64,000 nucleotides of DNA from Kiloniellales bacterium (GTDB lineage: Bacteria; Pseudomonadota; Alphaproteobacteria; Kiloniellales; JAKSDN01), in assembly GCA_028280455.1 (NCBI GenBank), contig JANQLT010000057.1, positions 124,001-188,000 on the forward strand, given 5' to 3'. Below the pieces are notes generated by a model. The model made no database searches. It was not told the DNA's origin and was given only the letters and a program-made list of their open reading frames with translations. Positions 18,696-27,869 of the stretch are shown here, piece after piece. The position numbers and the translations under genes are program-made. Position 1 is the stretch's first letter. Each line of letters starts with the position of its first letter.

Positions 18696-19117
18696 GTGAT
18701 GGCTCTCCTGAATGCTGACTCGACGGGTACAGACCCAATGTTGGTGGCGCTTCCAGCGCCCCAGGCGCCAAGTCTGTCCCAACAGTACGAGCCTGTGACC
18801 AAAGGTTGAGCGAGTTGCTCTTCCTGGATATGGCGGAACGCGGCTTCTGGATCGCGAAACGTGGCTCCATTGCCCTCCCTTTCGCCAATCAAGACGGTCA
18901 CGTCGACAAGCTTATCGACGCCGCGTCCGATCACCTCCGCTCCAGAAACGACCTGCTTCCAACGCGTCGATAGGCTCTGGCATCGGCTTTTCAGCAAGCA
19001 GTCGTGCTTGCAGCACAAAAGCAGCCTGTTTCACGCGAACCAAAGAAAAGGCTCATGGGGGAAGGACGTAACGAGCCCGGCCTTCGACGGCAAATCAGTT
19101 CCGAGAGATGAGGAGTC
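18696..19117. other. 422-bp gap without a recognisable gene
   Basis: ORFs occur on both strands (18861-19121 plus, 18608-19018 minus), but none has a recognisable motif or clear ribosome site, and the minus ORF runs into the ligase gene. It may be the remnant of a deleted gene in the operon. A GAGAUGAGGAG-like purine run at its end (about 19106) serves the next gene. Confidence 0.5.
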
Positions 19118-20593
19118 TTGATGATCGGCATTACTTCGTATGGCGCATACCTGCCACGCCGCCGTTTAACGCGTCACTGCGTCACGGCGGCCAACAACTG
19201 GCGCGAAACTCCCGAACCGGCGTCGGGCCGGGACGAATGCGCGGTGGCGGCTTGGGACGAAGATAGCATCACAATGGCGGTCGAAGCCGCACGCGATGCG
19301 TTGCTCGACACGCCCCGCCAGGCAATCGACGCGATCTTCTTCGGCTCGACGACATTGCCGTTCATGGATCGGCAGAACGCGGGAATTCTCGTCGGTGCTC
19401 TCGCCATGCGTCAAGACGTAACCGCGGTCGACCTAACAGGATCACGGCGTGCCGGGACTGCCGCCCTCTCGACGGCCCTCGATAGTGTCCTGGCCGGAAC
19501 GACCTCGACCGCCCTTGCCGTGGCAAGCGACATGGAAGTGCCTCAGCCAGGCTCCAGCGATGAGATGCTGTTCGGACATGGCGCAGCGGCGGTCATCTTC
19601 GGCAACCAGAATCCGATTGCCGAAGTCCTATGCCGGTATGCCGTAACGACTGATTTCGTCGATCACTATCGCAGCGCGGAACAGGGCTTCAACTATCATT
19701 GGGAAGACCGCTGGATTCGAGACGAAGGCGTGCTCAAGATCGTTCCCACCGCTTTGTCAAAGGCGATGCAGATGGCGGACCTCGAAAGCAACGCTATCGA
19801 TCGGTTGATTCTATCGACGCCTGTTCCACGTGCGGCGTCGCGCTTAGCAAGCGCCGTTGGGATTCCCGCGGATCGACTGGCGGACGACCTCATCGGCGTC
19901 GCCGGTCGCGCTGGTTGCGCCCACCCGATTGTTGTCCTGGCACATGAATTGGAGCGTGCAAAGGCGAGCCAAACGATTGCGGTCGCGGTCTTTGGGCAGG
20001 GCTGCGATATTGTCATTCTTCGGACGACGGATCGTATTGAGAGCGTGAAGCCGAGGCGAGGCGTTGCCGGCCATTTGGCCAACCGACAAGAAGAAACGGA
20101 GTACGTCAGATACCTCTCGCTGATGGGTCTATTGCAATGCGATGAAGGAAAGCGTGCGGAGGCAGACAATCCAACGTCCCTTAGTCAGCTCTATCGTCGA
20201 CAGGACATGATTCATGGCCTGACCGGCGGTGTCTGCGGCGAGTGCGGAACGCGGCAGTTCCCCCAATCGCGCTACTGTGTTGCGCCGGATTGCCATGCAT
20301 TGGATACGCAAGAGCCAATCTCCTTTGCCGAAACCCCGGCAAAGATCATCACTTGGTCGGCGGATCACCTAACTTACTGTCCCGACCCTCCGTCGCTCTA
20401 CGGGATGATTCGCTTCGAGGGCGGCGGCCAGTTTCTCGCCAACTTCGCGGACATGCGCACCAAGGATGCAAGCGTGGGCCTTCAGATGCGCATGGTGTTC
20501 CGCATCAAGGACTTCGACAAAAAGAGGAGCTTCCGCCGCTACTTTTGGAAAGCTACGCCTGATCAACATATTGCTGGAGGTCGTCATGCCTAG
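19118..20593 (+). CDS. HMG-CoA synthase/KAS III-like protein fused to a DUF35 zinc-ribbon/OB domain
   Basis: Two parts: a thiolase-fold half (residues 1-330) like hydroxymethylglutaryl-CoA synthase or ketoacyl synthase III, and a C-terminal DUF35 part with zinc ribbon CGECGTRQFPQSRYC (near residue 372) plus OB fold. DUF35 proteins commonly partner thiolases, and a thiolase gene follows with an 8-bp overlap. Where HMG-CoA synthases have the nucleophilic cysteine (NACYGGTAAL), this protein has GSRRAGTAAL (107-116), so the usual catalytic cysteine is absent. It may be a scaffold, a substrate-channelling subunit, or use other chemistry. Start chosen at the ATG behind GAGATGAGGAG. Confidence 0.82.
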   Translation: MMIGITSYGAYLPRRRLTRHCVTAANNWRETPEPASGRDECAVAAWDEDSITMAVEAARDALLDTPRQAIDAIFFGSTTLPFMDRQNAGILVGALAMRQDVTAVDLTGSRRAGTAALSTALDSVLAGTTSTALAVASDMEVPQPGSSDEMLFGHGAAAVIFGNQNPIAEVLCRYAVTTDFVDHYRSAEQGFNYHWEDRWIRDEGVLKIVPTALSKAMQMADLESNAIDRLILSTPVPRAASRLASAVGIPADRLADDLIGVAGRAGCAHPIVVLAHELERAKASQTIAVAVFGQGCDIVILRTTDRIESVKPRRGVAGHLANRQEETEYVRYLSLMGLLQCDEGKRAEADNPTSLSQLYRRQDMIHGLTGGVCGECGTRQFPQSRYCVAPDCHALDTQEPISFAETPAKIITWSADHLTYCPDPPSLYGMIRFEGGGQFLANFADMRTKDASVGLQMRMVFRIKDFDKKRSFRRYFWKATPDQHIAGGRHA

Positions 20594-21782
20594 TGGGTTC
20601 AGAGACAAGGTCGTAATCCTGGGGATGGGCTGTTCGAAGTTCGGCGAGCGGTGGGACTGCGATCCGGAAGGCCTGATGGTGGAAGCTTATGCGGAATGCC
20701 TGACTGACGCTGGCATCGAAAGTGGCCAGATAGAAGCTGCCTGGTTGGCGACATATTTGGATCATGTGCATGTCGGCAAGAGCGCCATTCCGATTTCCAT
20801 GGCCTTGCGTCTAGACAATATCCCGACGACGCGCGTAGAGAACATGTGCGCGAGCGGAACCGAGGCCCTGCGAGGTGCTGCCTACGCCGTTGCCGCTGGC
20901 GCATGCGACATCGCACTTGCTCTTGGCGTTGAGAAACTGAAGGACATTGGGTATGGCGGATTGCCCCAGCATAACCGAGGAGTGTTGAACAGCCTATGGT
21001 GGGCGAATTTCTCAGCGCCGGGGTCCTTCGCGCAGTTGGCCTCCGCTTATCGAGCAAAGAACAGCGTCGAGCGGGACCTTCTGAAGCGGGCAATTGCTCA
21101 TGTTTCCGTCAAGAGCCATCGGAACGGTGCTCTCAATCCTAAAGCACATCTGCAAAAAGCCGTCTCTGAGGAGATCGTGCTTCAGGCGCCGATGGTTGCG
21201 GAGCCGCTCGGGATCTATGACTGCTGCGGAGTCAGTGACGGCGCCGCTTGCGCCATCGTAACGACGCCGGAAATCGCTCGCTCCCTTGGCAAACGCGACC
21301 TTGTTGCCATCAAAGCGATGCAGATCGCAACGTCGAACGGCGTCGAGGCCGGCCACGAATCCTGGGATGGAAGCTGTCTCCCTACAACGCGGATTGCCTC
21401 AAAGCGAGCTTACGAAGAAGCCGGCGTTACCGATCCAAGACACGATATAGACCTGATCGAAGTGCATGATTGCTTCTCGATCACCGAGCTCGTGACGATG
21501 GAAGATCTGCATCTGTCTGACGATGGCGCAGCAATCACCGACGTTCTCGATGGCCGCTATGATGCGGACGGTCGGCAACCCTGCCAAATCGATGGCGGAC
21601 TAAAGTGCTTCGGCCATCCGATCGGCGCGTCGGGCCTTCGCATGGCCTACGAAGTCTACCTGCAACTGCTGGGGCGGGCCGCGAAACGTCAACTCGACAG
21701 ACCGTCAGTTGGGCTGACACACAATCTTGGCGGTGCTCCACATTGCAATGTGTCCTCGGTCGCCATCTTCGGCCTCATATAG
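20586..21782 (+). CDS. thiolase-family protein (SCP-x/acetyl-CoA acetyltransferase type)
   Basis: About 398 residues with thiolase landmarks: nucleophilic Cys in ENMCASGTEALRGAAYAV, the EVHDCFSITELV segment, and the C-terminal CFGHPIGASGLRM block with its active-site His. It resembles the SCP-x thiolases that pair with DUF35 proteins. The tracked ORF starts 120 bp earlier, but GGAGGT at 20575 and the overlap ATGCCTAG with the previous stop identify ATG 20586 as the start. Expected role: CoA-dependent cleavage of a beta-ketoacyl-CoA made by the ligase upstream, or the reverse condensation. Confidence 0.9.
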   Translation: MPSGFRDKVVILGMGCSKFGERWDCDPEGLMVEAYAECLTDAGIESGQIEAAWLATYLDHVHVGKSAIPISMALRLDNIPTTRVENMCASGTEALRGAAYAVAAGACDIALALGVEKLKDIGYGGLPQHNRGVLNSLWWANFSAPGSFAQLASAYRAKNSVERDLLKRAIAHVSVKSHRNGALNPKAHLQKAVSEEIVLQAPMVAEPLGIYDCCGVSDGAACAIVTTPEIARSLGKRDLVAIKAMQIATSNGVEAGHESWDGSCLPTTRIASKRAYEEAGVTDPRHDIDLIEVHDCFSITELVTMEDLHLSDDGAAITDVLDGRYDADGRQPCQIDGGLKCFGHPIGASGLRMAYEVYLQLLGRAAKRQLDRPSVGLTHNLGGAPHCNVSSVAIFGLI

Positions 21783-21835
21783 TGGACTGCTCGGCGCGGC
21801 CTTCACCATGGCGCCTGTTCGAGGCACCCTCGCGA

Positions 21836-22747
21836 CTAAGCGGAGAGATGAGATCGGGCTTGCCCGACGATATCGATGCCAATCCGATTGCCCCAAGCCT
21901 GGAGAATTCTCACTGCGACGGGGCCAGGATTGCCGCTGCCGACTTTGGCGGCATTCACGCTGGTCACGGGAAGCAAGCAATAGCTTGTCGCGGTTACGAA
22001 CGCTTCCTCTGCGTTGGAAACGTCATAGAGATTGATGTGTCGAAGCTCCGTCGGGATCTCCAGCTCGGCTGCAATCTCGAGTGCCATCCGCCTCGAGATT
22101 CCGGAAAGCGCCGACTTCGTGGGCGATGTGAGGAGCGTCCCGTTCCGCACTATGAAGAAATTACAGGTTATGCCTTGAGCTAAGTTGCCGTCTATATCCA
22201 TCAGAATCGGAATGGCGCCCGGCTGGCTGCGCGCAACGTAGAGGTCGGCGAGATTGTAGTGCATCCGGCTCGTTGTCTTGATGCGAGGATCGAAGCACTG
22301 GTCCGGAACCTCCCGGAACGGTGGGGTGACAACGTCGTGGCCGACCTCATAGCGGCGCGCGAAGGAAGAGAAGCTGATGGGCTCGCTTACGATAAAGACG
22401 TTTGGACTCAAATGGGTCAGTTGAACCTTTCGATCGATCATACCGCGAGTCACGAAGACCCGCACCAGCAGGTCGCCGTTCGGCGGTAGCATCCGGCAGT
22501 TGCGCACCGCAACTTCCCGGGTCGCCCCCTCCAGCTCAGCCATTCTTTCGCCGATAGCAAGACCCGCATAGCTCATGGACTGCGCGAGCCGTGCGAGGTG
22601 CTCCGCTAGCAGATAGGGCTTGTGTTGCACGGTGCGCAGCGTGTCAAAGACGGCATCTGCGCAGAAGAAACCTCTATCGAGAGGAGAAACACGGGCCTCC
22701 GACTCGGGAACGATCTCCCCGTTGACGTATGCGACCGGACCTTCCAT
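21836..22747 (-). CDS. class IV PLP aminotransferase
   Basis: A fold-type IV pyridoxal-phosphate enzyme of the branched-chain or D-amino-acid aminotransferase type, 303 residues. Start motif AYVNGEIVPESEARVSPLDRG and the PLP-lysine region FDPRIKTTSRMHYN are clear, as is the later AEEAFVTATSYCLLPV. It is convergent with the thiolase and lies 147 bp downstream of hyuA on the same strand, so it may be the third gene of a hyuB-hyuA-aminotransferase operon. It could convert an amino acid released by the Hyu enzyme into a keto acid. Substrate inferred from context only. Confidence 0.88.
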   Translation of the reverse strand: MEGPVAYVNGEIVPESEARVSPLDRGFFCADAVFDTLRTVQHKPYLLAEHLARLAQSMSYAGLAIGERMAELEGATREVAVRNCRMLPPNGDLLVRVFVTRGMIDRKVQLTHLSPNVFIVSEPISFSSFARRYEVGHDVVTPPFREVPDQCFDPRIKTTSRMHYNLADLYVARSQPGAIPILMDIDGNLAQGITCNFFIVRNGTLLTSPTKSALSGISRRMALEIAAELEIPTELRHINLYDVSNAEEAFVTATSYCLLPVTSVNAAKVGSGNPGPVAVRILQAWGNRIGIDIVGQARSHLSA

Positions 22748-22894
22748 GTGATACCTCTTTGCAAGCAGACAGTTTTCGACGGCTAGGGCGTGTCAGTGGA
22801 CGTCACAAAGGTGCTGCCGGCGCTGCGAGAAACCGGAAACCGACTTCTCCCTTCGGCAAGCTGGTCGACGACAAATCCGGCTTCCGACAGGCGG

Positions 22895-24982
22895 TCAATC
22901 GCTTGCAGGCGATTCGCGTAGCTGAATGTCCAACCATCCGAGCCCGTTCACGCTGGCGAGGTCTCCATCGTTGATCAGAACAGTCGTCGTATCGGCTTCG
23001 AAGAGTCCTGGCCCAAGAAAAGTCTGGCCTGTAGAGAGCTGATCGACTTTGTACGATGGCACTTCCAGCCATTGTCCCAACCAAGCTCGCCGACTTTCCG
23101 GCTTTGGCGGGGGCGTGTCCGGTCGAACGCCGGCAGAGTATGGGGCGGCGTCGATCTCTCCTATGCCGGCAACGCGGGCGTTGACGAAGACGACCTCGCT
23201 GTCCTTCGACGCGTACGTGTAGAGTTCTTCATGCCGGTTGTGGAAACGCTCCTGCACGCGGTCCACCAGGGCTCCTGCTTGCCAATCGAGATCGCCCAAA
23301 GCCACATCGATCTCGTAGATCTGCTCGCCGTAACGCATCTCGGCCCAACGCTCGAACTTCAGTGGTCCATCGAACCAGGAGCTCAATCGGTCCGCTGCAC
23401 AATCCTCGATCTCCTGGTAGATCTCGCGAATTCTACGGTCGCTAAACGTGCAGAGCTCGTTCATGTAGGTGCGGCTTAGCTCGTAGCGAAGATCGGTTGT
23501 CAACATACCCCAGGCGGAAAATACGGACGCAACCGTCGGAACAACCACTCTTGGAATCTCGAGCTCCCGGGCGACCTCCACTGCATGAAGGCCTGCCGCA
23601 CCGCCCGAGCTAAGCAAGACAAAGTGACGCGGATCCAGTCCCTGCCTGAGCGTGATCATCCTTATGCCGTCGGCCATCTTCAGGTTGATCATGCGATAGA
23701 CACCGGCCGCCGCTTCGATCCGGTCGAGGCCCAACTGCGCAGCAAGCCTATCCAGCGCCGCCTCGGCCGCCTCCTTGTCTAGAGGTTGACTTCCGCCAAG
23801 GAAGGAAGCGGGATTCAGATAGCCCAATACGACATTGGCGTCGGTTACCGTCGCGGCCGTGCCGCCACCGGAGTAGCAGGCGGGGCCAGGTTCGGCACCG
23901 GCACTCTCCGGGCCGACCATGAGCGTTCCGACAGAGTCGACTCGCGCGATAGTGCCGCCTCCTGCACCGACACTGGCTATATCGAGACTGCGCAAAGCAA
24001 TACGTTCGCCTGCAAGCTCTCGCTGTGTCGAAAGAGGGACTTGAAAGTTGGCTATCACGGAAACATCGGTACTGGTGCCGCCCATGTCGAACGGCACCAG
24101 ATTGGGAGTGTCCAGGAGCTCTGCAGATTGACGCGAACCGGCAATGCCTCCTGCAGGGCCTGAGAAAATCGTCGCAGCAGCCAAACGAGCTGCTTCTTCG
24201 ACCGGAGCCATGCCACCATGCGAGAGTATTATGAAGATGTCCTTCGAAAGCCCAGCCTCAAGCAGCCTACGCTGCAGGTTGGTAAGGTAGAAGTGAACAA
24301 CTGGTCCCACATAGGCGTTCACGACGGTGGTCGAGAATCTCTCGTATTCCTTGATTTGCGGAAATACGTCGCTCGACGCAGATACATAAACGGAAGGCAG
24401 CTTTTGCTTCACCCGTTCGAGAGTTCGGACTTCGTGTTCGGGATTCTCGTAGGCATGAAGGAAGCACACAGCGACCGCTGCAACATCCTTCTCTTCCATC
24501 GACGCAATGGCTGAATCTATTGAATCCAGATCGAGAGGAACAGATATCGATCCATCCGGCTTCAGTCTTTCCCGGATGCCATAGCGCAGGTCGCGCGGCA
24601 CCAGAGGCTCGACCGGAGGCATCCGCAGGTTGTAGCGTTCACTTTTCAACCCTTCGCGCATTTCAAGCACGTCTCGATGGCCTTCAGTCGTAAGGAGAGC
24701 GACGCGCGCACCTTTGCGTTCCAGGAGCGCGTTCACAGCCACGGTCGACCCATGGACAACTCTCTCGGTCCGGCCGAGCAGCTCGTTGAGGCTGAGAGCG
24801 TGTCTGGCGGCCAGTTTTTCCAGGCCGGCCATGACGCCGATCGATTGGTCCCTGGGCGTCGACGGTGACTTGACGAAGATCGTATGGCCTTCGCCGTCTA
24901 CCGATACCAAGTCAGTGTAGGTTCCGCCGACGTCGACACCGATGCAAAACGAGCTCACGTCAAGAACGCTCAATACGGCCAT
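22895..24982 (-). CDS. hyuA: hydantoinase/oxoprolinase family subunit A
   Basis: The ATP-binding HyuA-type subunit, about 695 residues. The N-terminal acetate-kinase-like phosphate motif CIGVDVGGTYTDLVSVDG is intact, GSTVAVNALLERKGA and PFDMGGTSTDVSVI follow. Family members hydrolyse cyclic amides (hydantoins, 5-oxoproline) or carboxylate ketones (acetone, acetophenone). The tracked start is TTG 24985; the next codon is ATG 24982, which overlaps the hyuB end by 23 bp, and a GTG at 24958 just after the hyuB stop is an alternative. It works with the hyuB product. The reaction cannot be decided from sequence. Confidence 0.92.
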   Translation of the reverse strand: MAVLSVLDVSSFCIGVDVGGTYTDLVSVDGEGHTIFVKSPSTPRDQSIGVMAGLEKLAARHALSLNELLGRTERVVHGSTVAVNALLERKGARVALLTTEGHRDVLEMREGLKSERYNLRMPPVEPLVPRDLRYGIRERLKPDGSISVPLDLDSIDSAIASMEEKDVAAVAVCFLHAYENPEHEVRTLERVKQKLPSVYVSASSDVFPQIKEYERFSTTVVNAYVGPVVHFYLTNLQRRLLEAGLSKDIFIILSHGGMAPVEEAARLAAATIFSGPAGGIAGSRQSAELLDTPNLVPFDMGGTSTDVSVIANFQVPLSTQRELAGERIALRSLDIASVGAGGGTIARVDSVGTLMVGPESAGAEPGPACYSGGGTAATVTDANVVLGYLNPASFLGGSQPLDKEAAEAALDRLAAQLGLDRIEAAAGVYRMINLKMADGIRMITLRQGLDPRHFVLLSSGGAAGLHAVEVARELEIPRVVVPTVASVFSAWGMLTTDLRYELSRTYMNELCTFSDRRIREIYQEIEDCAADRLSSWFDGPLKFERWAEMRYGEQIYEIDVALGDLDWQAGALVDRVQERFHNRHEELYTYASKDSEVVFVNARVAGIGEIDAAPYSAGVRPDTPPPKPESRRAWLGQWLEVPSYKVDQLSTGQTFLGPGLFEADTTTVLINDGDLASVNGLGWLDIQLRESPASD

Positions 24983-26627
24983 CAACCAGGCCGGCTTCGA
25001 TGTCGCGCTGAATTGCCTTGGGGCTACGCTTTGAGGGCGGGCCCCAACCTCCGCCGCCGGCCGATCTGATCTCCAGGACGTCCCGGGGCCGGATCTCTAT
25101 GCCGACCGCCTTGGTGGGAAGGTCGCGGGGCTCTCGATCATCGGAAAGAACCCGGTAGCAATGGGGAGCGCCAGCTTCGCCGCCAAGCAATCCGCAAGCG
25201 CCATATCGAACGCCCTCGCCTGCCGTGTTTACCGATACTGGCGTCTCCGTCTCAATGAGCAGCTCGAGGTCTACACCAAGCCCGCCCCGATACTCGCCGT
25301 CGCCTCCGGAGTCTTGTCGGAACTCATGCTTTCTGAAGTGGAGCGGGAAACGGACCTCGGCTACTTCGATGCTGCCGAACTTGGCGCCGCCGACTATGTG
25401 CCACTCTCCGCCGCACGACCAACCGTCCCCGGCCGGCGAAGCGCCGCCTCCGGGCCGTGCGTGAAACATGTGCCAGATGAACTTGTGGCCGTTTCGGGGA
25501 TCGACTCCTTCCATGGCCAGCCTGAACCGCCTACACCAGCCAGCCATTGTGCGATCCGGACAGGAGGCAGAGAGAGCCTTGACGATCGCCTCGACAATTT
25601 CGTTCGCAGGGTGACTCGTACAGAAGCAAACCGGCCGATCATCGTCCGCCCAAACAATAGTGCCCTTCTTCGCCACCACTGACAGAGGGCGAAAAGTACC
25701 GGAGTTCTTTGGGATTTGCGGGTCAAGCAGGTACGCGAAAGCCATCGCGACCGCCGCTTGCATATTGGCGTGCGACGAGTTTACGAAACCTCTGGTTTGC
25801 TCGTCCGAGCCGGTCAAGTCGACTTCGACACTGTCTCCGCTCTTCGTGACCTTGGCCAGGATACGGATGTTCTCCGTCCCATGGCCATCGTCCTCCAGGA
25901 AGGCTTCGCCAAGAAACACGCCATCCGTCCAAGTAGAAACGACTTGCCTCGCATGCTTCTCCGCAGAGTCCAGAATCAGATCGACCGCTCCCAAAATCAC
26001 GTCGACGTCGATCTCCTTGAACAGGTCTTGCAGTCGCGCTTCACCCAGCCGCGCCGCGCCGACCATCGCAGCGAGATCACCTAGGAAGTCACGGCCATTG
26101 CGGACGTTAAGCTCCAATAGCCTAAGCAGGTCCTCGCGCAACCTTCCCGCCTCATAGAGACGAACCGGCGGCAAACGGATTCCCTCCTGCCATATGTCAG
26201 TGGCCGAGGGGTTGTATCCACCGTGCGTGGAGCCGCCGATGTCACTCATATGTGCGCGAACGATCGTCCAGAACAGCCGGCGATCGCCCGCGAACACGGG
26301 AACGAATGCGGTGACATCGGGCAGATGACTGCCGCCATTGTGCGGGTCATTGATGAGGAAGACGTCGCCTGGCTGTATGTCTTTGATCGCTTCTTCGACG
26401 GCGTGGGTCGCCCATGGCAATGCACCGATGTGGATGGGAAGATGATCGGCTTGAGCAACCAGCATTCCCTCGGGGTCGCAAATGGCGATCGAGAAGTCTC
26501 GACTCGCGTTCAGGATCTGCGAATAGGAGGTCCGCAGCATCGCCTCTCCCATCTGCGTTATGATGGAACTGAAGCGATGCTCTACGACTGAACGTGTAAT
26601 CGGATCTACTTTGGTTTGTTGGTTCAT
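24960..26627 (-). CDS. hyuB: hydantoinase/oxoprolinase family subunit B
   Basis: HyuB-type partner subunit, about 555 residues. Typical segments are SFSIAICDPEGM-like ASRDFSIAICD, VFLINDPHNGGSHLPDVT near residue 100 and EYRGGLGVDLELL near the C-terminus. The tracked ORF starts at a TTG (26648); the ATG at 26627 (MNQQTKVDPITRSVV) is the better start because it begins at the family's usual N-terminus. It is the first gene of the minus-strand operon hyuB-hyuA and is divergent from the IclR gene, with a candidate operator between. Confidence 0.92.
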   Translation of the reverse strand: MNQQTKVDPITRSVVEHRFSSIITQMGEAMLRTSYSQILNASRDFSIAICDPEGMLVAQADHLPIHIGALPWATHAVEEAIKDIQPGDVFLINDPHNGGSHLPDVTAFVPVFAGDRRLFWTIVRAHMSDIGGSTHGGYNPSATDIWQEGIRLPPVRLYEAGRLREDLLRLLELNVRNGRDFLGDLAAMVGAARLGEARLQDLFKEIDVDVILGAVDLILDSAEKHARQVVSTWTDGVFLGEAFLEDDGHGTENIRILAKVTKSGDSVEVDLTGSDEQTRGFVNSSHANMQAAVAMAFAYLLDPQIPKNSGTFRPLSVVAKKGTIVWADDDRPVCFCTSHPANEIVEAIVKALSASCPDRTMAGWCRRFRLAMEGVDPRNGHKFIWHMFHARPGGGASPAGDGWSCGGEWHIVGGAKFGSIEVAEVRFPLHFRKHEFRQDSGGDGEYRGGLGVDLELLIETETPVSVNTAGEGVRYGACGLLGGEAGAPHCYRVLSDDREPRDLPTKAVGIEIRPRDVLEIRSAGGGGWGPPSKRSPKAIQRDIEAGLVDGRIERS

Positions 26628-26648
26628 TGCGCCTGCTCTCAAGGCCAA

Positions 26649-27062
26649 CGGAACGTCTCATGCGATCGAGATTTCTGACTTGGCTATGCCCTAGCCCTTT
26701 GGCGGTTTGGCGACCGCTTCGGGCTCTGCGCGCTCGGCTGGCGGGCCGAAGGCACCCGGGCATGACGGTTCGTCGATGCGATCGGATAGTGAGTTGAGCA
26801 TTGATTGCACCCTTGGCTCCCGATATTATCTCAATAATCGGAACTTTATTCCGAATCATAAGCCGGCGTGACTTCTTAGGCGGACCGGGGCATGAGGTCA
26901 AGTCCGAGACTTCCCGGATTGCCGGGTCCTTGATCTATCTCTCCAGCTCCCAACAGGCCGAAATCGCATGCGGCAATGCACAAAACATAGTGAAGTAATG
27001 AAGATCGGAAGTCGGCTTTTCTCATAGCCAGCCAACGTTTATTACAGTATTATGCACGTTTA
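26649..27062. other. divergent control region between hyuB and iclR
   Basis: About 0.4 kb with no credible gene (the 65- and 184-residue ORFs crossing it lack motifs or overlap hyuB). It is A+T-richer than its surroundings and contains the 17-bp palindrome described separately, roughly midway between the two divergent start codons, as expected for a shared promoter region. Confidence 0.7.
26838..26854. promoter_or_regulatory. IclR-type operator palindrome
   Basis: TCGGAA-CTTTA-TTCCGA, perfect 6-bp arms around 5 bp. The GGAA...TTCC form resembles operators reported for IclR-family proteins (TGGAAA-N3-TTTCCA type). A 15-of-17 match lies in front of dctP at 30981 and a weaker one upstream of the acyl-CoA ligase, all around the IclR gene. 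Confidence 0.65.
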
Positions 27063-27086
27063 ATGGGGAATTTGGCGGGGGAGGTT

Positions 27087-27869
27087 ATGTCCGACAAGGA
27101 AAAACAGCGGCCGTTCGAGCGATATCTAGAGATTATGGAAGTAATCGCCGCTTCTCATGACGGGCTGAGATTGATTGATATCGCCTCGGTCACCGGCTTG
27201 CCGAAGCCGACAATTCACCGCCTCGTGCAAGCCCTGGTGGAGGCCGACGTTGTCGAAACCGACGGCGAACGCGGGCGCAATTTCACCGTCGCACCCAGGT
27301 TGTGGCGATTGTTGTACTTGGCTCTAAACCGCGAATCCGTCGCCAACTACGCGCTTATCGTTTGTGCGCAGGCGGCCGCGCAATTGAACGAGACCTGCTA
27401 CATCGCGCGTCTTGGAACGAATGAGATCCGAATCATCGCGCGCAGCGTTCCGGAAAAGGGCTATCGACTACATGTGACCCCCGGCGAGATACCGCCGCCC
27501 CATGCCGCCGCGGCGGCAAAGTCGATTCTAGCCTTCCAGAACGAGGCGCTTCTCCCCCGGTACTACCCGAAGTCATTGGCACGCCTGACCGAGTTCACCA
27601 AGACCGATTTGGCTGCCTGCCTTGCCGAGCTTGAAACGGTCAGGTCGCAAAAATTCGCCATCTGCGACAAGGAAATCGACGAATTCGTCATGGCCTACGC
27701 CGTCCCAATCGAACTTCCGAATGCGGGAGTCCTATTCAGTATCGGCGTGACCGGTCCAGTTACGCGTTTGCTTCAACACACGGTCGATCACTATGTCGAA
27801 GCCCTGCATGTCGCCGGCGACAGATTCTCAGAGATGCTGCAAACGACTGAAGACCTTCTTCCACGCTAA
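27087..27869 (+). CDS. IclR family transcriptional regulator
   Basis: Winged-helix regulator of about 260 residues: DNA-binding segment DIASVTGLPKPTIHRLVQALVEADVVE near the N-terminus, then the IclR effector-binding domain (ETCYIARLGTNEIRIIARSVP ... YAVPIE). IclR proteins sense small organic acids and often control neighbouring aromatic or organic-acid pathways. Two starts are possible: ATG 27063 (tracked) without a ribosome site, or ATG 27087 behind GGGGGAGG, whose spacing is short; I lean to the latter. It ends tail-to-tail with dctM, the stop codons overlapping by 4 bp. Likely regulator of the whole 17-31 kb island. Confidence 0.9.
   Translation: MSDKEKQRPFERYLEIMEVIAASHDGLRLIDIASVTGLPKPTIHRLVQALVEADVVETDGERGRNFTVAPRLWRLLYLALNRESVANYALIVCAQAAAQLNETCYIARLGTNEIRIIARSVPEKGYRLHVTPGEIPPPHAAAAAKSILAFQNEALLPRYYPKSLARLTEFTKTDLAACLAELETVRSQKFAICDKEIDEFVMAYAVPIELPNAGVLFSIGVTGPVTRLLQHTVDHYVEALHVAGDRFSEMLQTTEDLLPR

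Noticed and set aside
18608-19018. 136-residue minus-strand ORF in the ligase-synthase gap
   Set aside because: Part of it reads like protein, but it runs into the ligase gene, lacks a ribosome site and matches no family I know.
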